Below are positions 47,401-58,293 of a stretch of 64,000 nt of DNA, in pieces. The notes under the pieces were generated by a model, which saw only the letters and a list, made by a program, of their open reading frames with translations, was not told the DNA's origin and ran no database searches. The stretch spans positions 5,332,001 through 5,396,000 of the forward strand of contig NC_133121.1 of the NCBI RefSeq assembly GCF_033568475.1, given 5' to 3'. The stretch's first letter is position 1, and the number at the start of each line of letters is the position of its first letter. The stretch comes from Henckelia pumila. Lineage: Eukaryota > Streptophyta > Magnoliopsida > Lamiales > Gesneriaceae. The position numbers and the translations under genes are program-made.

Positions 47401-47583
47401 ATACCAAGGAGCGTAGAACTCCACGACGATGAAATCGTGTGCCGCTACGACTTCCGAGAAATTCAAGTGGTCCAGAGTCACAACTTTCTCCCCTTCCTCC
47501 TCCGCCGCCGCCGCCGCCGGAGACACGCACAGGAACACCGCCAACGAGAGAAATAGAACGCAAGCCCAAACCCTAGCCTCCAT
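44437..47583 (-). CDS. PDIL1-1: Protein disulfide isomerase, ER lumen (PDIL1-1-like)
   Basis: Ten exons on the minus strand: 47583-47405, 47088-47058, 46975-46688, 46609-46424, 46327-46202, 45895-45761, 45659-45540, 45387-45270, 45051-44939, 44670-44437; 509 residues (Arabidopsis PDIL1-1 about 501). Signal peptide at 1-27 ([20 protein letters not shown]...). Domains in order a-b-b'-a': first active site WCGHC at 60-64, split between exons 1 and 2; second WCGHC at 403-407; two redox-inactive thioredoxin folds between. The protein ends KDEL, the ER retrieval signal. It makes and reshuffles disulfide bonds in secreted and storage proteins. The start at 47583 gives a canonical signal peptide; the frame's upstream extension crosses the TATA box and is not coding. 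Promoter motifs suggest induction by ER stress. Confidence 0.96.
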
Positions 47584-47674
47584 TTCCGCCACCTTATCTC
47601 TGAATTCCACAGGCAATTCTTGCGTGAGAATGTAGAAGACGAGGTATGGAATTTGCATGACAGTGGAAGACTGT

Positions 47675-47684
47675 CTTATATAGA
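47675..47684 (-). promoter_or_regulatory. TATA box of the PDI gene
   Basis: TCTATATAAG on the minus strand, about 95 bp ahead of the PDI start codon. Confidence 0.7.
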
Positions 47685-47701
47685 GTTGCCGCGGACGAAT
47701 C

Positions 47702-47709
47702 CCACGTGG
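47702..47709. promoter_or_regulatory. G-box CCACGTGG in the PDI promoter
   Basis: A perfect palindromic CCACGTGG between the TATA box and the ERSE. ACGT cores like this are bound by plant bZIP and bHLH factors. Confidence 0.65.
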
Positions 47710-47721
47710 CAAAATTGATGA

Positions 47722-47740
47722 CGTGGATGTATGTGATTGG
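47722..47740 (-). promoter_or_regulatory. ER stress response element (ERSE) of the PDI gene
   Basis: On the minus strand: CCAAT, nine bases, CCACG. This is the exact ERSE consensus (CCAAT-N9-CCACG) recognised by NF-Y together with bZIP28/bZIP60-type factors. It lies about 40 bp upstream of the TATA box. The CCACG half overlaps CCACGTCA, a UPRE/ACGT-type core. Confidence 0.85.
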
Positions 47741-48394
47741 ATAAAGGGACGTATAGATTTTTGAATAAGGTGCAATAATAAAGTGAAAAGGATTTCGTGG
47801 TATTTATGGTCTAGATTTTATTTATTGACTCCTGCCTGGTCTAAAAATTGGTTAATTTCATTAAAAAAAAATCATATTTCCCAATATTTATATTATTGAG
47901 AAAATCTGATTATTTCATGTATAATGGGAATAATATTATAACTTTCCATATGAATTGGATTTTGAATTTGAGGGAGACCAACAAAATTATTCATCTTAAA
48001 TAAAATGTTCGATTATGTGGTGTTTATGATTATTTTCCATTTATAAATTATTATATCAAGATGTCTCCAGATTTGCTTATTTTGTATTTTATATCTTACA
48101 AGTATTTAATTTTGTATTTTGGTTTCATAACTATGAATTTAGTTTAGTTTTGGTTTTTGGTCTTCTTCTTTATCATTTTTTTTTCGAGTTAAAATTACTA
48201 ATGTGCCACGGAAAAATAATGACATATCCGATGCAAAATGGGTACTATTTAAAAAGGAAATCAAAAGGAAAAACACAATCTGTCTTAGAAACATAAACAA
48301 AATCGAAAACTTAGAGAACCGTAACAGAAAAATGACAAATTTGGAACATTGAATTTAATATTATGGTACTATCTTTCTGCTGGCACGAACTCGA

Positions 48395-48433
<39 letters not shown>

Positions 48434-48437
<4 letters not shown>

Positions 48438-48587
48438 TTTTTCAAGTGCCCACCTTTCATGCCCATTACTATGTCCAACTCCATGCCCACTATGTACAAT
48501 AATTGAGTTGATTAGTACAATAGGTGAGTTGACTTATACATGGTGGACATGGAGTTGGGCATGATTGGTGGACAGCATAACAAAACT
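48434..48587. mobile_element. Foldback element between (TA)n runs, type 2 termini
   Basis: About 154 bp with inverted ends AGTTTT...: left arm holds CATGCCC and AACTCCATGCCCAC; the right arm, reverse complemented, holds CATGCCC and AACTCCATGTCCACC, with a 9-bp gap between arms. (TA)n runs border it at 48397-48433 and 48588-48612. The border TATATAGTTT...AAAACTCTATATA matches the border of the element at 27962-28281. Confidence 0.7.
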
Positions 48588-48690
48588 CTATATATATATA
48601 TATATATATATAATTGCATTATAAAAAAGGTTCGATTAGTTAGTTATAACTTATAAGTCACGAGATTTGGAATTGGCGAGAGGATAGAAG

Positions 48691-48859
48691 TTTTTTTTTT
48701 TTTTGTGACGTGGGAATCCGCAATCGTTATTTTAAATTACACTATGCAAGCACTGTGTGACAAGCTAGTCCAAGAAGATGTTAATACTTGATAGGGGAAT
48801 CGAACTCCTGATCTGTGGCCAAGAGTTCACCTACTCCACCAACTTGAACAACTCCTTAG
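48691..48859 (-). mobile_element. tRNA-derived SINE with A tail and target duplication
   Basis: 169 bp on the minus strand. The head has an A-box-like CAAGTTGGTGGAGTAGG (48847-48831) and a B box GGAGTTCGATTCCCC (48808-48794), and the 3' end is a run of 14 A (T on the plus strand, 48691-48704). Near-identical flanks AGGATAGAAG (48681-48690) and GGAGCATAGAAG (48859-48870) fit a short target-site duplication. This is the full structure of a plant SINE. Confidence 0.75.
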
Positions 48860-50336
48860 GAGCATAGAAGTCTTTTTATTGGACTATTGGAATGTGAAAA
48901 ATTGATGGTAGCACCGATGGCTCAAAGCTTACAGTTGGAGAAGTCAATAAAAAAGAATCACTTGTATGTTTTTACAAAAAATGTTTTTCTTAAAAATAAA
49001 GCATTTGATTGCAAAAATAGTTTTTTTAAAAAACAGTTAAAGTACTTTTTTAAAAAACACTGTTCAATATTTATTCAAACGTCAAAATTATTTATTTTTT
49101 TTTTTAAAAAAATTAAAACATTTTAAAACATTGAAATTATTTTAAGTGTTTTTTTTTTAAGTTAGAAATTTTGTATCCAACTTCACCCTAAGCTTTAGAA
49201 ACTAACCTATATAATTTCAGGTGATTAAAATTATGAACTTGGGGGAAAATAATTAATTTTCAATGAAAATAAATGTAAAAGTATTGAAAGCATTTAATCG
49301 AATGTTTATAGTTTTAATAAAAATTGCATTGATTAGTAAAGTATAACACCACTATTATAAATTATACAAGAAGTCAAATTGATGTTACATTTCTGTCGGT
49401 TAGAGAACCTACCAATTATATAAATTTATGACCTTGTTTGTAATTTTTATTAATTAATTATAGGATAGAGTCGGACTTGATCACGTAGTGTTTACGCTCT
49501 ATATCAAAACATTCAAATTTATAGGGTAATCACATTGAATAAAAGGTAATTCTTTTCCCTTAATAATTGTTCCTATTTTTTTTCCATAAATTTTGTTTTT
49601 AAGTGGATAAATTCTTGCACAAAATCGTATTACAATCACGTGAAACAAGATAGTAAAAATATTTTTCTTAATTTTTTTGAAGAGAAAATATTTTTCTTAT
49701 TACCTCCATTTCAAAATTCAATTGTTTGTACAGTTAATATTATAACAATATATATAATAATCCAAAAAATAATAATGCAAATCTCGATATGTAATATGTT
49801 GGATTTATTTCATTAGAATCATACTACCATTTACCAAGTAGACCAATCAAAAAGTCTCTTGTTTTATAATATAACTGGAGAATTTTGTATATATATTGCG
49901 CATTTGAGTGTGTGAAATAATAATCGTAGTTTGTATAAGTAAATGATAATATTATTTTTTTGATTTCATTAGATACTAGTTTTACATTATTTTTATTCAA
50001 TTATAGTTGTACGTGAGAGTCATTATTAAATATTTTGTATGGATATATAATTTAATAAGAACTGATAGCTCATGCAATTCGAGAAAAAAATCAGATAAAA
50101 AAGATTACTAGAGTGATTTGACACATCAAATCAAGGTGATCATAAAGTAAGCAACTATTTATGTAAGAGTATAAATATAAATAACAACCAAGTGAGCAAA
50201 ATAATGCAGTTCATGCTATGTATTGTGTTATATAGTTATTAATATAAAATATTAGAAACTATACAGTTAATTAGAGGGAATATCTACGTGTATGTAGAAT
50301 ATGAAGAAATGTATATTTGAGAAAATTAAAAGACAT

Positions 50337-50816
50337 AAAATAAACATAAACGATATTTCTTTAGAAATAATGGGTTCAATTGTTGCTGTTATTTAAGACT
50401 GTTTTTTAAAAGCTTTCGATCCGACGCTTGCCGAAGCTATGTGTATCTGCGAGGCCCTTAGGGCCTTAGCTGGATCAAGGAGCTTAATGTGGCTAACATC
50501 ATTTTGGAATCAAATGCAAAACTGGTTATAGATGCTTTATTAAAAAAGTCTAGCGATGTTTCTTATTTTGGTTTGATTGTGGAAGACTGTAGAATATTCC
50601 TAGCCGTGGATATACACTAGTCTTGTTCTATTGTTTTTTTTTTTTTTTTTTGTAAATCAGCGAATCACGCAACTCATGCTTTAGCTCGAACAGCTGGTTT
50701 TATGTCTGGTCGTGAGGGCCTGTCTTACCCTCATCTTATCTTGTTTCTGATGTAATTGCTTTTGACTCTTAGTAATAAAGTTGGTGTTTTGTTTTAAAAA
50801 AAAAAAAAAAAAAAAA
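50337..50816 (+). pseudogene. 3' end of an L1-type LINE: RNase H domain remnant with poly(A)
   Basis: The plus strand encodes a broken RNase H-type domain: FDPTLAEAMCICEALRAL, then NIILESNAKLVIDALL, then CKSANHATHALARTA, all usual for the RNase H at the end of plant L1 pol proteins. At least one stop (near 50393), one more in the middle and a T-run insertion (50634-50651) interrupt it. It ends in 21 A (50796-50816). AAAAGACAT precedes it at 50328-50336 and (A)GACAT follows the tail, fitting a target duplication. Hence a 5'-truncated retroposed copy. Confidence 0.7.
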
Positions 50817-51065
50817 GACATCAAACCTCAGTTACAGATAACTTGCACACGTTACTATAATTAAAATTGAGGCATTAACACAAATTATTTATGGTCTCTA
50901 TTAACTATCAAATTTTTCCCCTCTAAAACACCTCATCCCCACGAGGCCATGAATACCACTGTTTTTTTTAATAAATAAAACAAAGTATAATAAATTAATG
51001 ATTAAAAAACATAAGAAATTAGAACTTAGAACATTAATTTTAAAAAAGAATGAATATAATCTCAA

Positions 51066-52103
51066 GGCATGATTGTTACGTTGAAAAAGAATAAAGTAGG
51101 AATAAAATCAATTTTGAAATGAAATAAGATTGAGAATTGAATGGTTGTTATATTACATCTGATGATTTGTACCAAAACAAATGAAAAATGAATGAAATCA
51201 AATTATTTTTAATAATAAAATCATATTTTAATTACATAATTCAAAATAATAATTATTTAAACACTTATTATTATTATTATTATTATTAATGATGTATTAA
51301 TTATTATAAAATTATGTTGAGGTGCAATAATTGTCCTTGCTCGTAGTGCGGTTTAAAATATTTGAGTTCAATGAGAGTGTAATTATTGGGAGAGAGATTG
51401 TTGAGATGCAATAATTGTCCCTGCTGGTAGAGCGATCGAACTATGGCGCTTGGGCTGCTGTGCGGTTTAAAAAATTTGAACTTCATCATTACCACCAGCT
51501 ATAGCTTTGGGTAAAAAGCAAGCGCTCATTCCTACAAAATTATCATTATATAGTTTAACCAATACAAATTTTTATTTTTATAATAATTATTATTTTATTA
51601 AAATAATAAGATATAATTATAATAATATTTTGTAATGATAATAAATAAATAATAATAATTAATTATTATTAAAATAACATTGGATAATAATATAATAATA
51701 ATAATATTTTTATTAATACTTTTATAAATAATAATAAATAAATAAATCATAATATTAAAAAATTATTCTTATTAATATAATAATAATATAATTATTTATA
51801 TGTATATTATAATATATTATTATAATAATTATTATAATTATATTGGTTAATATTAGTTTAATTTAAATAATTTAAATATGAAAATATTTGTATATAAACA
51901 TGAAAATGAGAAGTGAAAATGATCATTTCTATCCAAAACAGATGAAACAACTATTCCCATAAATAATTGAATTAGCCGTTCTCATGGAAATGGATATTCT
52001 CATTACCATGCCAAAACTAAATTACCAAGGATATGTAATAGGAATAAGATGAGAATGCACGTTCCATTCCTAACTCATTCTCTCATATCAAGTATGCCCT
52101 CAT
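51066..52103. mobile_element. MITE-like element with an internal direct repeat (candidate)
   Basis: The left end (GGCATGATTGTTACGTTGAA... then GAATAAAGTAGGAATAAAAT) is partly matched in inverted sense by the right (GGGCATACTTGATATGAGAG... then GAATGAGTTAGGAATGGAAC). Such GGGCAT...AGGAATGGAA ends are frequent in Harbinger-type MITEs. Inside, a segment beginning GTTGAGGTGCAATAATTGTC (51314) recurs at about 51400 and ends in GTGCGGTTTAAAA both times. The interior is otherwise AAT/ATT-rich. Confidence 0.4.
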
Positions 52104-52129
52104 TGTATTTGATATAACAGTTTTTTTTA

Positions 52130-52620
52130 AAGATAAAATGATTGCATTAATTCAAATTATCCGCAGATACAACTTTTTGTAACCAAGAAGCGTCTTACAA
52201 ACATCAATTCATTCTATGGATTGAGATATAGAGCTAGCGAATTTTGCCAGACATGTACTGCATATATAGCTTATCTTCTTACATGATAAACTCCAATAAA
52301 TTTAGCGTCCAAAAGTAGGCCTTTAATTTGATCAATCACAGCTACATCCGGCCCAAAAAAATCTGAATCTGAACAAATTGATTGAACAACAGCCACTGAA
52401 TCAAAGAATATCCCAACCTTAGAGATATTGACTATTACACAGAGTAGTAAACCGTGTAATAAGGCTCTGTCGAATTATCTGTGTTGTCGACGTGTCGCAC
52501 CAACAATATTCCCACAATGGCCTCTAATGATAGCCCCAATCGAAAATTTCCCTCTAGCCTCATCAAAACCAACATAAACATCCAATCGAAACTGCCTTTG
52601 TCTAGGTTTTATCAATCTGA
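52130..52620 (-). pseudogene. Second LINE-type RNase H remnant, minus strand
   Basis: The minus strand reads FRLDVYVGFDEARGKFSIGA then IIRGHCGNIVGA, a middle stretch IFFDSVAVVQSIC, and VYHVRR followed shortly by an AVHV-LAKFASS-like end. This is the order of the RNase H domain at the C-terminus of plant L1 LINEs. Several stops and frame changes break it. No A tail is clear. Confidence 0.6.
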
Positions 52621-55600
52621 ACTGTAAATCCTCGTAACTGAGATGCGAATAAGATAATATGGTATTATGGACATTAATAAACTAAGCCAACAGAGGATGA
52701 CCACTTAACATGTATAGGTTTCGTCAACAAAGATCATCATGTTTTCGCCGACAAAGTTCACCCCAAACCACCCATACGAAGGTTTTTGATATAAAAGTTA
52801 CAAATTAATTGAGGGATTTTATTTGTTATGTGTTTGATTATGATTCAGTCTTTGTTAAAAAAAATTATAACACTTTTTGATTCACAAAAAAACTGTCAAC
52901 ACTCTCTAGTCTCATATATCTTTCGAAAGGTGAATAGTAGGAGTGTGTGTATGAATTTTCAGTACCAAATGTTTCATATCTGATATACAAATGGTATCGC
53001 ATCTACAAAAAAAATTGTGTTTACACTTCATCTCTAAAAAGTTGAAAATATAAATCATGATTTTGTATTCAATTTGAGTCAGTCGATACTATAAATATAT
53101 AAATTGACACGTAGATTGAATAGTTTTGTACTTAAATTTATTAAACTACTAGTGTGCAAAAATTGTTTTGTTTTGGTTCTAAACATACTGATTTATGTCC
53201 TAAAATTAATTTATGAAGTAGTGTTTAACATAATAAAAAACGTATGTATTATAATAACCTATGTTAATAAAATTTTTCTAATATGATACTAACTCTTAAA
53301 TTTTGTTTCAGACCTGAAACAGTTACTTATTTTTTTTGAATATGATATAATATTACCACGATTTTAATATTTGTACCCATTTTATGAAAATACATGTAGG
53401 ATCAAAGAGCTCAAATAAAATTTTCGTTCCCGGTTAACCATATAAATTAATGAATATATTTCTAAAATAAATATGTAATGTGTCGTGTTATATTGATGGA
53501 TTGTCTCAATAAACAAAATTTAGGAAAAAAGAAAAGAAGAAGAAAGAAAAACAGCTAGAAAAAGCAAGAGGAAGTCCTAAGGATATGCTCAAGTTGATGA
53601 AATAGGTAAGCAATGATTAGCCACTTTCTTGAACTAACTTGTTGCATATGACATGCCTAATATGGTTTACATGGCCAGCGTAGTAGCGTACATAGTGCGA
53701 TTTACCATAGCTTAGTTTCCAGATTATCGCGTTGAGGGTTTATCCATTGCGCATGGGAAAACATAGACAGTTAATTTTCACATCATTAAAAATAAAAAAT
53801 AAAAAAAAAAATAAACAAACGAACAAACGAACCGAGAGGAAACAAAATCAATGTCGGGTTAAATTGAGATCCGAGAGAATAAAAAAAACACAAAAAAAAT
53901 TATAGAAGAGAGAGAGAGAGAGAGAGAGACAGAGTGGGAAGAATGAAGCTGGACGCTTTTGCTTGGCCACTAGCCCATCTGCTCCGTTCCCCGCAACTAT
54001 TATCTGCTTTACTGAATCTGTGAAGGTTCCTTCCTTCATTCACTCGTTTTTCATTTTTCCACTGATTTTTATGCATCTGGGCTGGTTTCATTTTGCGTTT
54101 CATGACAGTCTGTGAATGTTTTTTCTGTGTGCTTACTTTGTACTCGTGGAGAGCATTTTCTTGCTGTTTCTTGAGCAATCGAGGCTTGATTTGTTTGAAA
54201 TGATGCAATTGTGATTCTTGGAGTAAGATGGTGAGTTTATGCTGTTGAAGTGTTGTTATCGGTTATCATCTACTGCGTAAAATCTTCCATAGGTTGCATT
54301 CAGTTCTTTGTCGTCTTTTTAAAAAAAAAATTAATTTCATGGGTTTTGTTTGTAATTACTTCTAGAATTTAGAGAAGATTCCATTTTTATGGTGGGAGCC
54401 CTCTCAAGGTGTCCATGCTGTCGTACTGGAGCTTCTCCTGCTAACCAAATTAAGGTAGTGTTTGGGATCCCAAATACTACCTAAGTGGATTGGATTAAAA
54501 TATGCTTACACTGTCCGATACTTTTAAATGGGTGGTTTAGATGTCAGATAACGTCTTACTTAAATAGGACCAAGCGGTTTCACTTGGTGGTTGGGAGTGG
54601 TTCTGAATTCCGATTGGCACTTTGGTCCCATCAAATATACCATGGCTGCGGTTACAAAGTAGCCATTTGTATTGTTATTTGAGCACCGAGCTAGTTGTTA
54701 TAACGATTGTTAGCTTCGTATAAGCAACAAATGGCCCTGGCTATCGCTATCGGCTATCCTATGTGATTATGGATGTGAGAGTGTGACTGAAACATGATTC
54801 ATAATCTGCTGTAAGGTTTGAATGATTTGGATTCCATTACTGTCGCCCCCTTCTAACTTTTGGTATGTCGGCATATATTAAAACCTGGTGCTGAAATGAC
54901 TAAACGGCTAAAATGTTTTAGCTACACCTAACATCTGTTATAGTTCTGGTGAAGAGGTAGATTTTGGACGGAATTAAATTCAATTATTTTCTGAAGCTGC
55001 TGGTTCTATTTGATTATTGACAAATTCAGTAATAAAAGAAAAAAAGTTACTGATGTTGGAAGTTGTCTATGACATTGAAGTGACAATTATCTTTACTTTT
55101 AGATGTTTACAGTGAGATCGATTCATCAATGTGGTTGGACCATTTGCAAGTCTTTCAAATTGATTTATTATTTATAGATTAATTATTTATGTTATACTTT
55201 TTCCTGGATCTTTAGCTATTGAAAAGAATGTTAGAATTTTTGGTCTTAGATTTGTTGTGTAAAACTTAGTTGCATGCCTGGCAGCCACATTAACGGTGAA
55301 ATTTTTATAATTACAACTTATTTTTCCTTTCTGAACAGTCCTCGACGGTCCTTTTATTTCAAAGAGGTTGATCCTGGAAGCTTGGAGATGAAGTGCTCCG
55401 CTTGCAATGATATATGCATCTCTCTGTGTACTATTAAAATCATCTGCGGTTTTAGCACGAATAGAATGTAGTGTGTGGCCTGCACCTTAATTTTGTTCTT
55501 AATGTGGAAGAGATTTAATGAAGTTGTTAGTGAAGTTCGAATAATATCTTTCCTCGCAGCTATACTGCCAGTATTCCAGAAGTGAGTGTGTTGTAGGAAC

Positions 55601-55879
55601 TTCATGTCATTTCCAAGTTATGACAAAAGTTCAGTATTCTTGTGCTGAATTGAGCTTGAAGAATGTTTCTTTATGGAACCACATCTAATATTATTTGTTT
55701 GCTTAGTGTGAAATTGTACAAAAACTTTGTTTGGACTGGACTTTGGTGCTTTCTATGCAGTGATATATGTGAATAGCATAGTTCACCTTATCCTGATTTT
55801 TTTTTATAAGATCTCACTGGTAGGGAAAGGATTAAGATGTGTTATTTGGACAACCTCTTGTAAGGTTGCAGATAAAGTA
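52621..55879. other. Spacer and 5' leader region of the RINGv gene
   Basis: 52621-53850 is AT-rich with nothing recognised. A (GA)n run at 53907-53929 followed by less AT-rich sequence marks the likely promoter/5' UTR. A donor-like ATG|GTGAGT at about 54229 and an acceptor TTGCAG at about 55870 suggest one or more leader introns before the start at 55880. A short frame near 55274-55471 may be an untranslated exon or chance. Confidence 0.4.
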
Positions 55880-58293
55880 ATGTCCCGTCCAACCAGTGAA
55901 GGTGGTACGGAATTTGGTTTGCCAATTGAGAATGAAGAACCGAGAGACAGTGGCTCCTATCATCGAATAGATAAGGATGCAGGTTTAGGAACTTGTCGAG
56001 TTTGTCAATGTGTTGAACCAGACAGAAGGGGAAGTGCTGCACTAGAATTTTTGGGCATTTTCCCTCCGCAATGTGAACTAAATGATGTCAACGAGGAGGT
56101 GAAATCGAATTCCAAAGTTTCCCTAAAAAATACTGAAAATAATTGCTCCGGCATAAATGATTTAAAAGGGTCTGAGTTGATTGAATTTATTAGCCCAAGT
56201 GGAGAGGTTTTTATCTGTACAGCTGATGTAGAAATGGGTGTTGATGATTTTCATGACAAACTCATTGATCTTGGATGTTCTTGCAAAAATGACCTAGCCC
56301 TAGCGCATTATGCTTGTGCACTTAAGTGGTTTATCAACCATGGATCAACAGTGTGTGAAATTTGTGGATCAGTGGCAAAAAACGTAAAATCAGCGGATTT
56401 CAAAAGGATATTGGTTTCTTTAAAAAAATATGAAGCTCTAATGGAAAGAGTTGCTAATGGGCAACCTAATCCTGCACCATCCCAAACACAATTGGGCGTG
56501 GATCCTGATGCTGTTGCTGCTATTCGAAGGCAAAGGTTAAGTGAAATTTCTCTCTGGTTCAATCCTCATAATAGCTACTCTGTCACTACATCTCAGGTGG
56601 TCAGCGAACAGCCTGCAGCTTCTAATGTAGTTGTGGAAGAAGATTCCCCTACTGGAAACACTGCTACTAAATGGGCCGTTGAAGGTACTGGGATCCTGCT
56701 TGCTACCGGCCTACTGACTGTGACACTTGCATGGCTCATTGCTCCTCATGTTGGAAAGGTAATCGCTGGAGTGGCTGTACTTTCGTAGGGTTCTGCCAAC
56801 CTATGTTTTTTCTTATGTTTTCTGCTCCATATTCTGATTCTAATAGCTAGTTCTACTAGCGATGCTGATTACATGATAGATTGGGCATGCTTTAAAACTT
56901 CGAGTCTGCTGGTTGTATGCATGTGTATGTGTGTACACCTTATACTTCGAGTAAAATTACACTTGAAGACGCTAATACTCAATTCAGTGGTTAAAATTCT
57001 AGCTTCATTCATTGCGCGATGTGCTGATAGGTTTGTGGGCAGGTATCTCTGTAAGTCCGACTACTTGATAAGCTAGTTTTTGCCTGTGCAATCAGTCGGT
57101 CACAAACGAGGGTTGTGAACTTCATTAAGCCAAAGTGCTACTTAGATTTTCTTTTGGAAATTAAGACTTTTCCATCTACTCTAAGATGCATAATACTCAG
57201 TTTTCCTAATAGTTTTATGTAGTAGCGTTTCACATTTTTGTGGAAAAGTACTGGCCTACTTGGATGTATCAAAATGAGTCAGCTGGAGCAAAATAATTTT
57301 TGTGATTTATGAATCTCTCTAATTCTGCTTATCATGTTAACTTTCTATTTGATTTTTTTAATCTCTGCCAACAACACAATTCAAGCTGACCACCTTGTTC
57401 CTCCTTTCTGTCAAATTACTTTGCAGAAAACTGCCAAAAATGGCCTTCATATTCTTCTTGGAGGCATCTGTGCATTGACAGTGGTGGTTTTCTTTCGTTT
57501 TGTAAGTTTATGTACCTGTGATTTTCTTGAATAAAGTTTCTCTTTGAGGAGTCATTAAAATGCATTACCTTTGGGATTTATTCATCGTTCTGCAGTTATC
57601 CACTGGCCGAACACTGAAAAGAAAAGGAATAATCGGATAAAATTTGAAAAAGAGAAGGCAATATCATTACTTTTACCCCTAAAAACGGTACTTTGGTTTG
57701 TGGGGAAACGCGTGATAGAAGCTGAACAATACTAATTTAATAGTCTAAATGTTATTACCTCCCGTTTCCTTATCTGAACCCTTAAATAATGGGATCAGTG
57801 TGGCATGCTTACTTTCTTCTTATCCAAAGCTCGATCAGGTTAAACATGATCTGGTACTGCTAATGAGCACTCCAATGGACTAGTGTGTTGAATTTGCTTT
57901 AGGGTGCCGTTGGCCATACATAGTTTCCGAATAGACAATTTTTGTAGAATTGTTTTGGAAAGAAATATGTTCAGTTGCTGTTTAAAATAATTGAGCGCCT
58001 GAATAAGGCCTGTAGATTCTAAATTTCTTGATCATAGCAAAAAAATATGGCATGAGCATACATATCACCATTGTATTTCTCGCATTTTACGTTTTACATC
58101 TTTGCTTCAATTATTGATAGTTCAGCAGTTTTCGTGTCCTCAAGCTGACGAACATTCTCTCTTCTTACATCTGCAGTTTGTGCTGACAAGAATCAAATAT
58201 GGGCCTGCACGTTACTGGGCAATCCTGTTTATTTTCTGGTTTCTTGTGTTTGGGATATGGGCGTCGCGAACTCATGCCGCTCATGCAAAGTGA
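55880..58293 (+). CDS. RINGv (RING-CH) zinc-finger membrane protein, putative E3 ubiquitin ligase
   Basis: Three exons: 55880-56758, 57427-57501, 58177-58293; 356 residues. The ATG at 55880 follows a good acceptor (TTGCAG) by few bases; the open frame upstream of it is leader or intron. The RING-CH ligands are C39, C42, then after a long loop C133, C135, H143, C146, C159, C162, with the typical CSCKNDLALAHYACALKWF and CEICGSVAKN. Three hydrophobic segments follow (about 268-290, 298-318, 328-347), the last two each opening a small exon. RING-CH proteins of this kind are MARCH-like E3 ligases in membranes. The loop of about 90 residues between the second and third ligands includes the stretch FISPSGEVFICTADVEMG. 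Confidence 0.9.

Larger units (their letters stand above)
47741..50336. other. AT-rich spacer upstream of the PDI gene
   Basis: No gene seen. Contains the foldback at 48434-48587 and the SINE at 48691-48859. The remainder (47741-48396 and 48871-50336) shows only AT-rich sequence. Confidence 0.4.

Noticed and set aside
47584-47775. Upstream extension of the PDI reading frame
   Set aside because: It runs over the TATA box and ERSE; the ATG at 47583 gives a proper signal peptide.
51541-51850. A possible matrix-attachment or replication origin region
   Set aside because: Extreme AT richness alone is not evidence; no specific motif was seen.
55727-55879. An N-terminal extension of the RINGv protein with a hydrophobic segment
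   Set aside because: The frame is open but an acceptor (TTGCAG) lies just before the ATG at 55880, so this is most likely leader intron.
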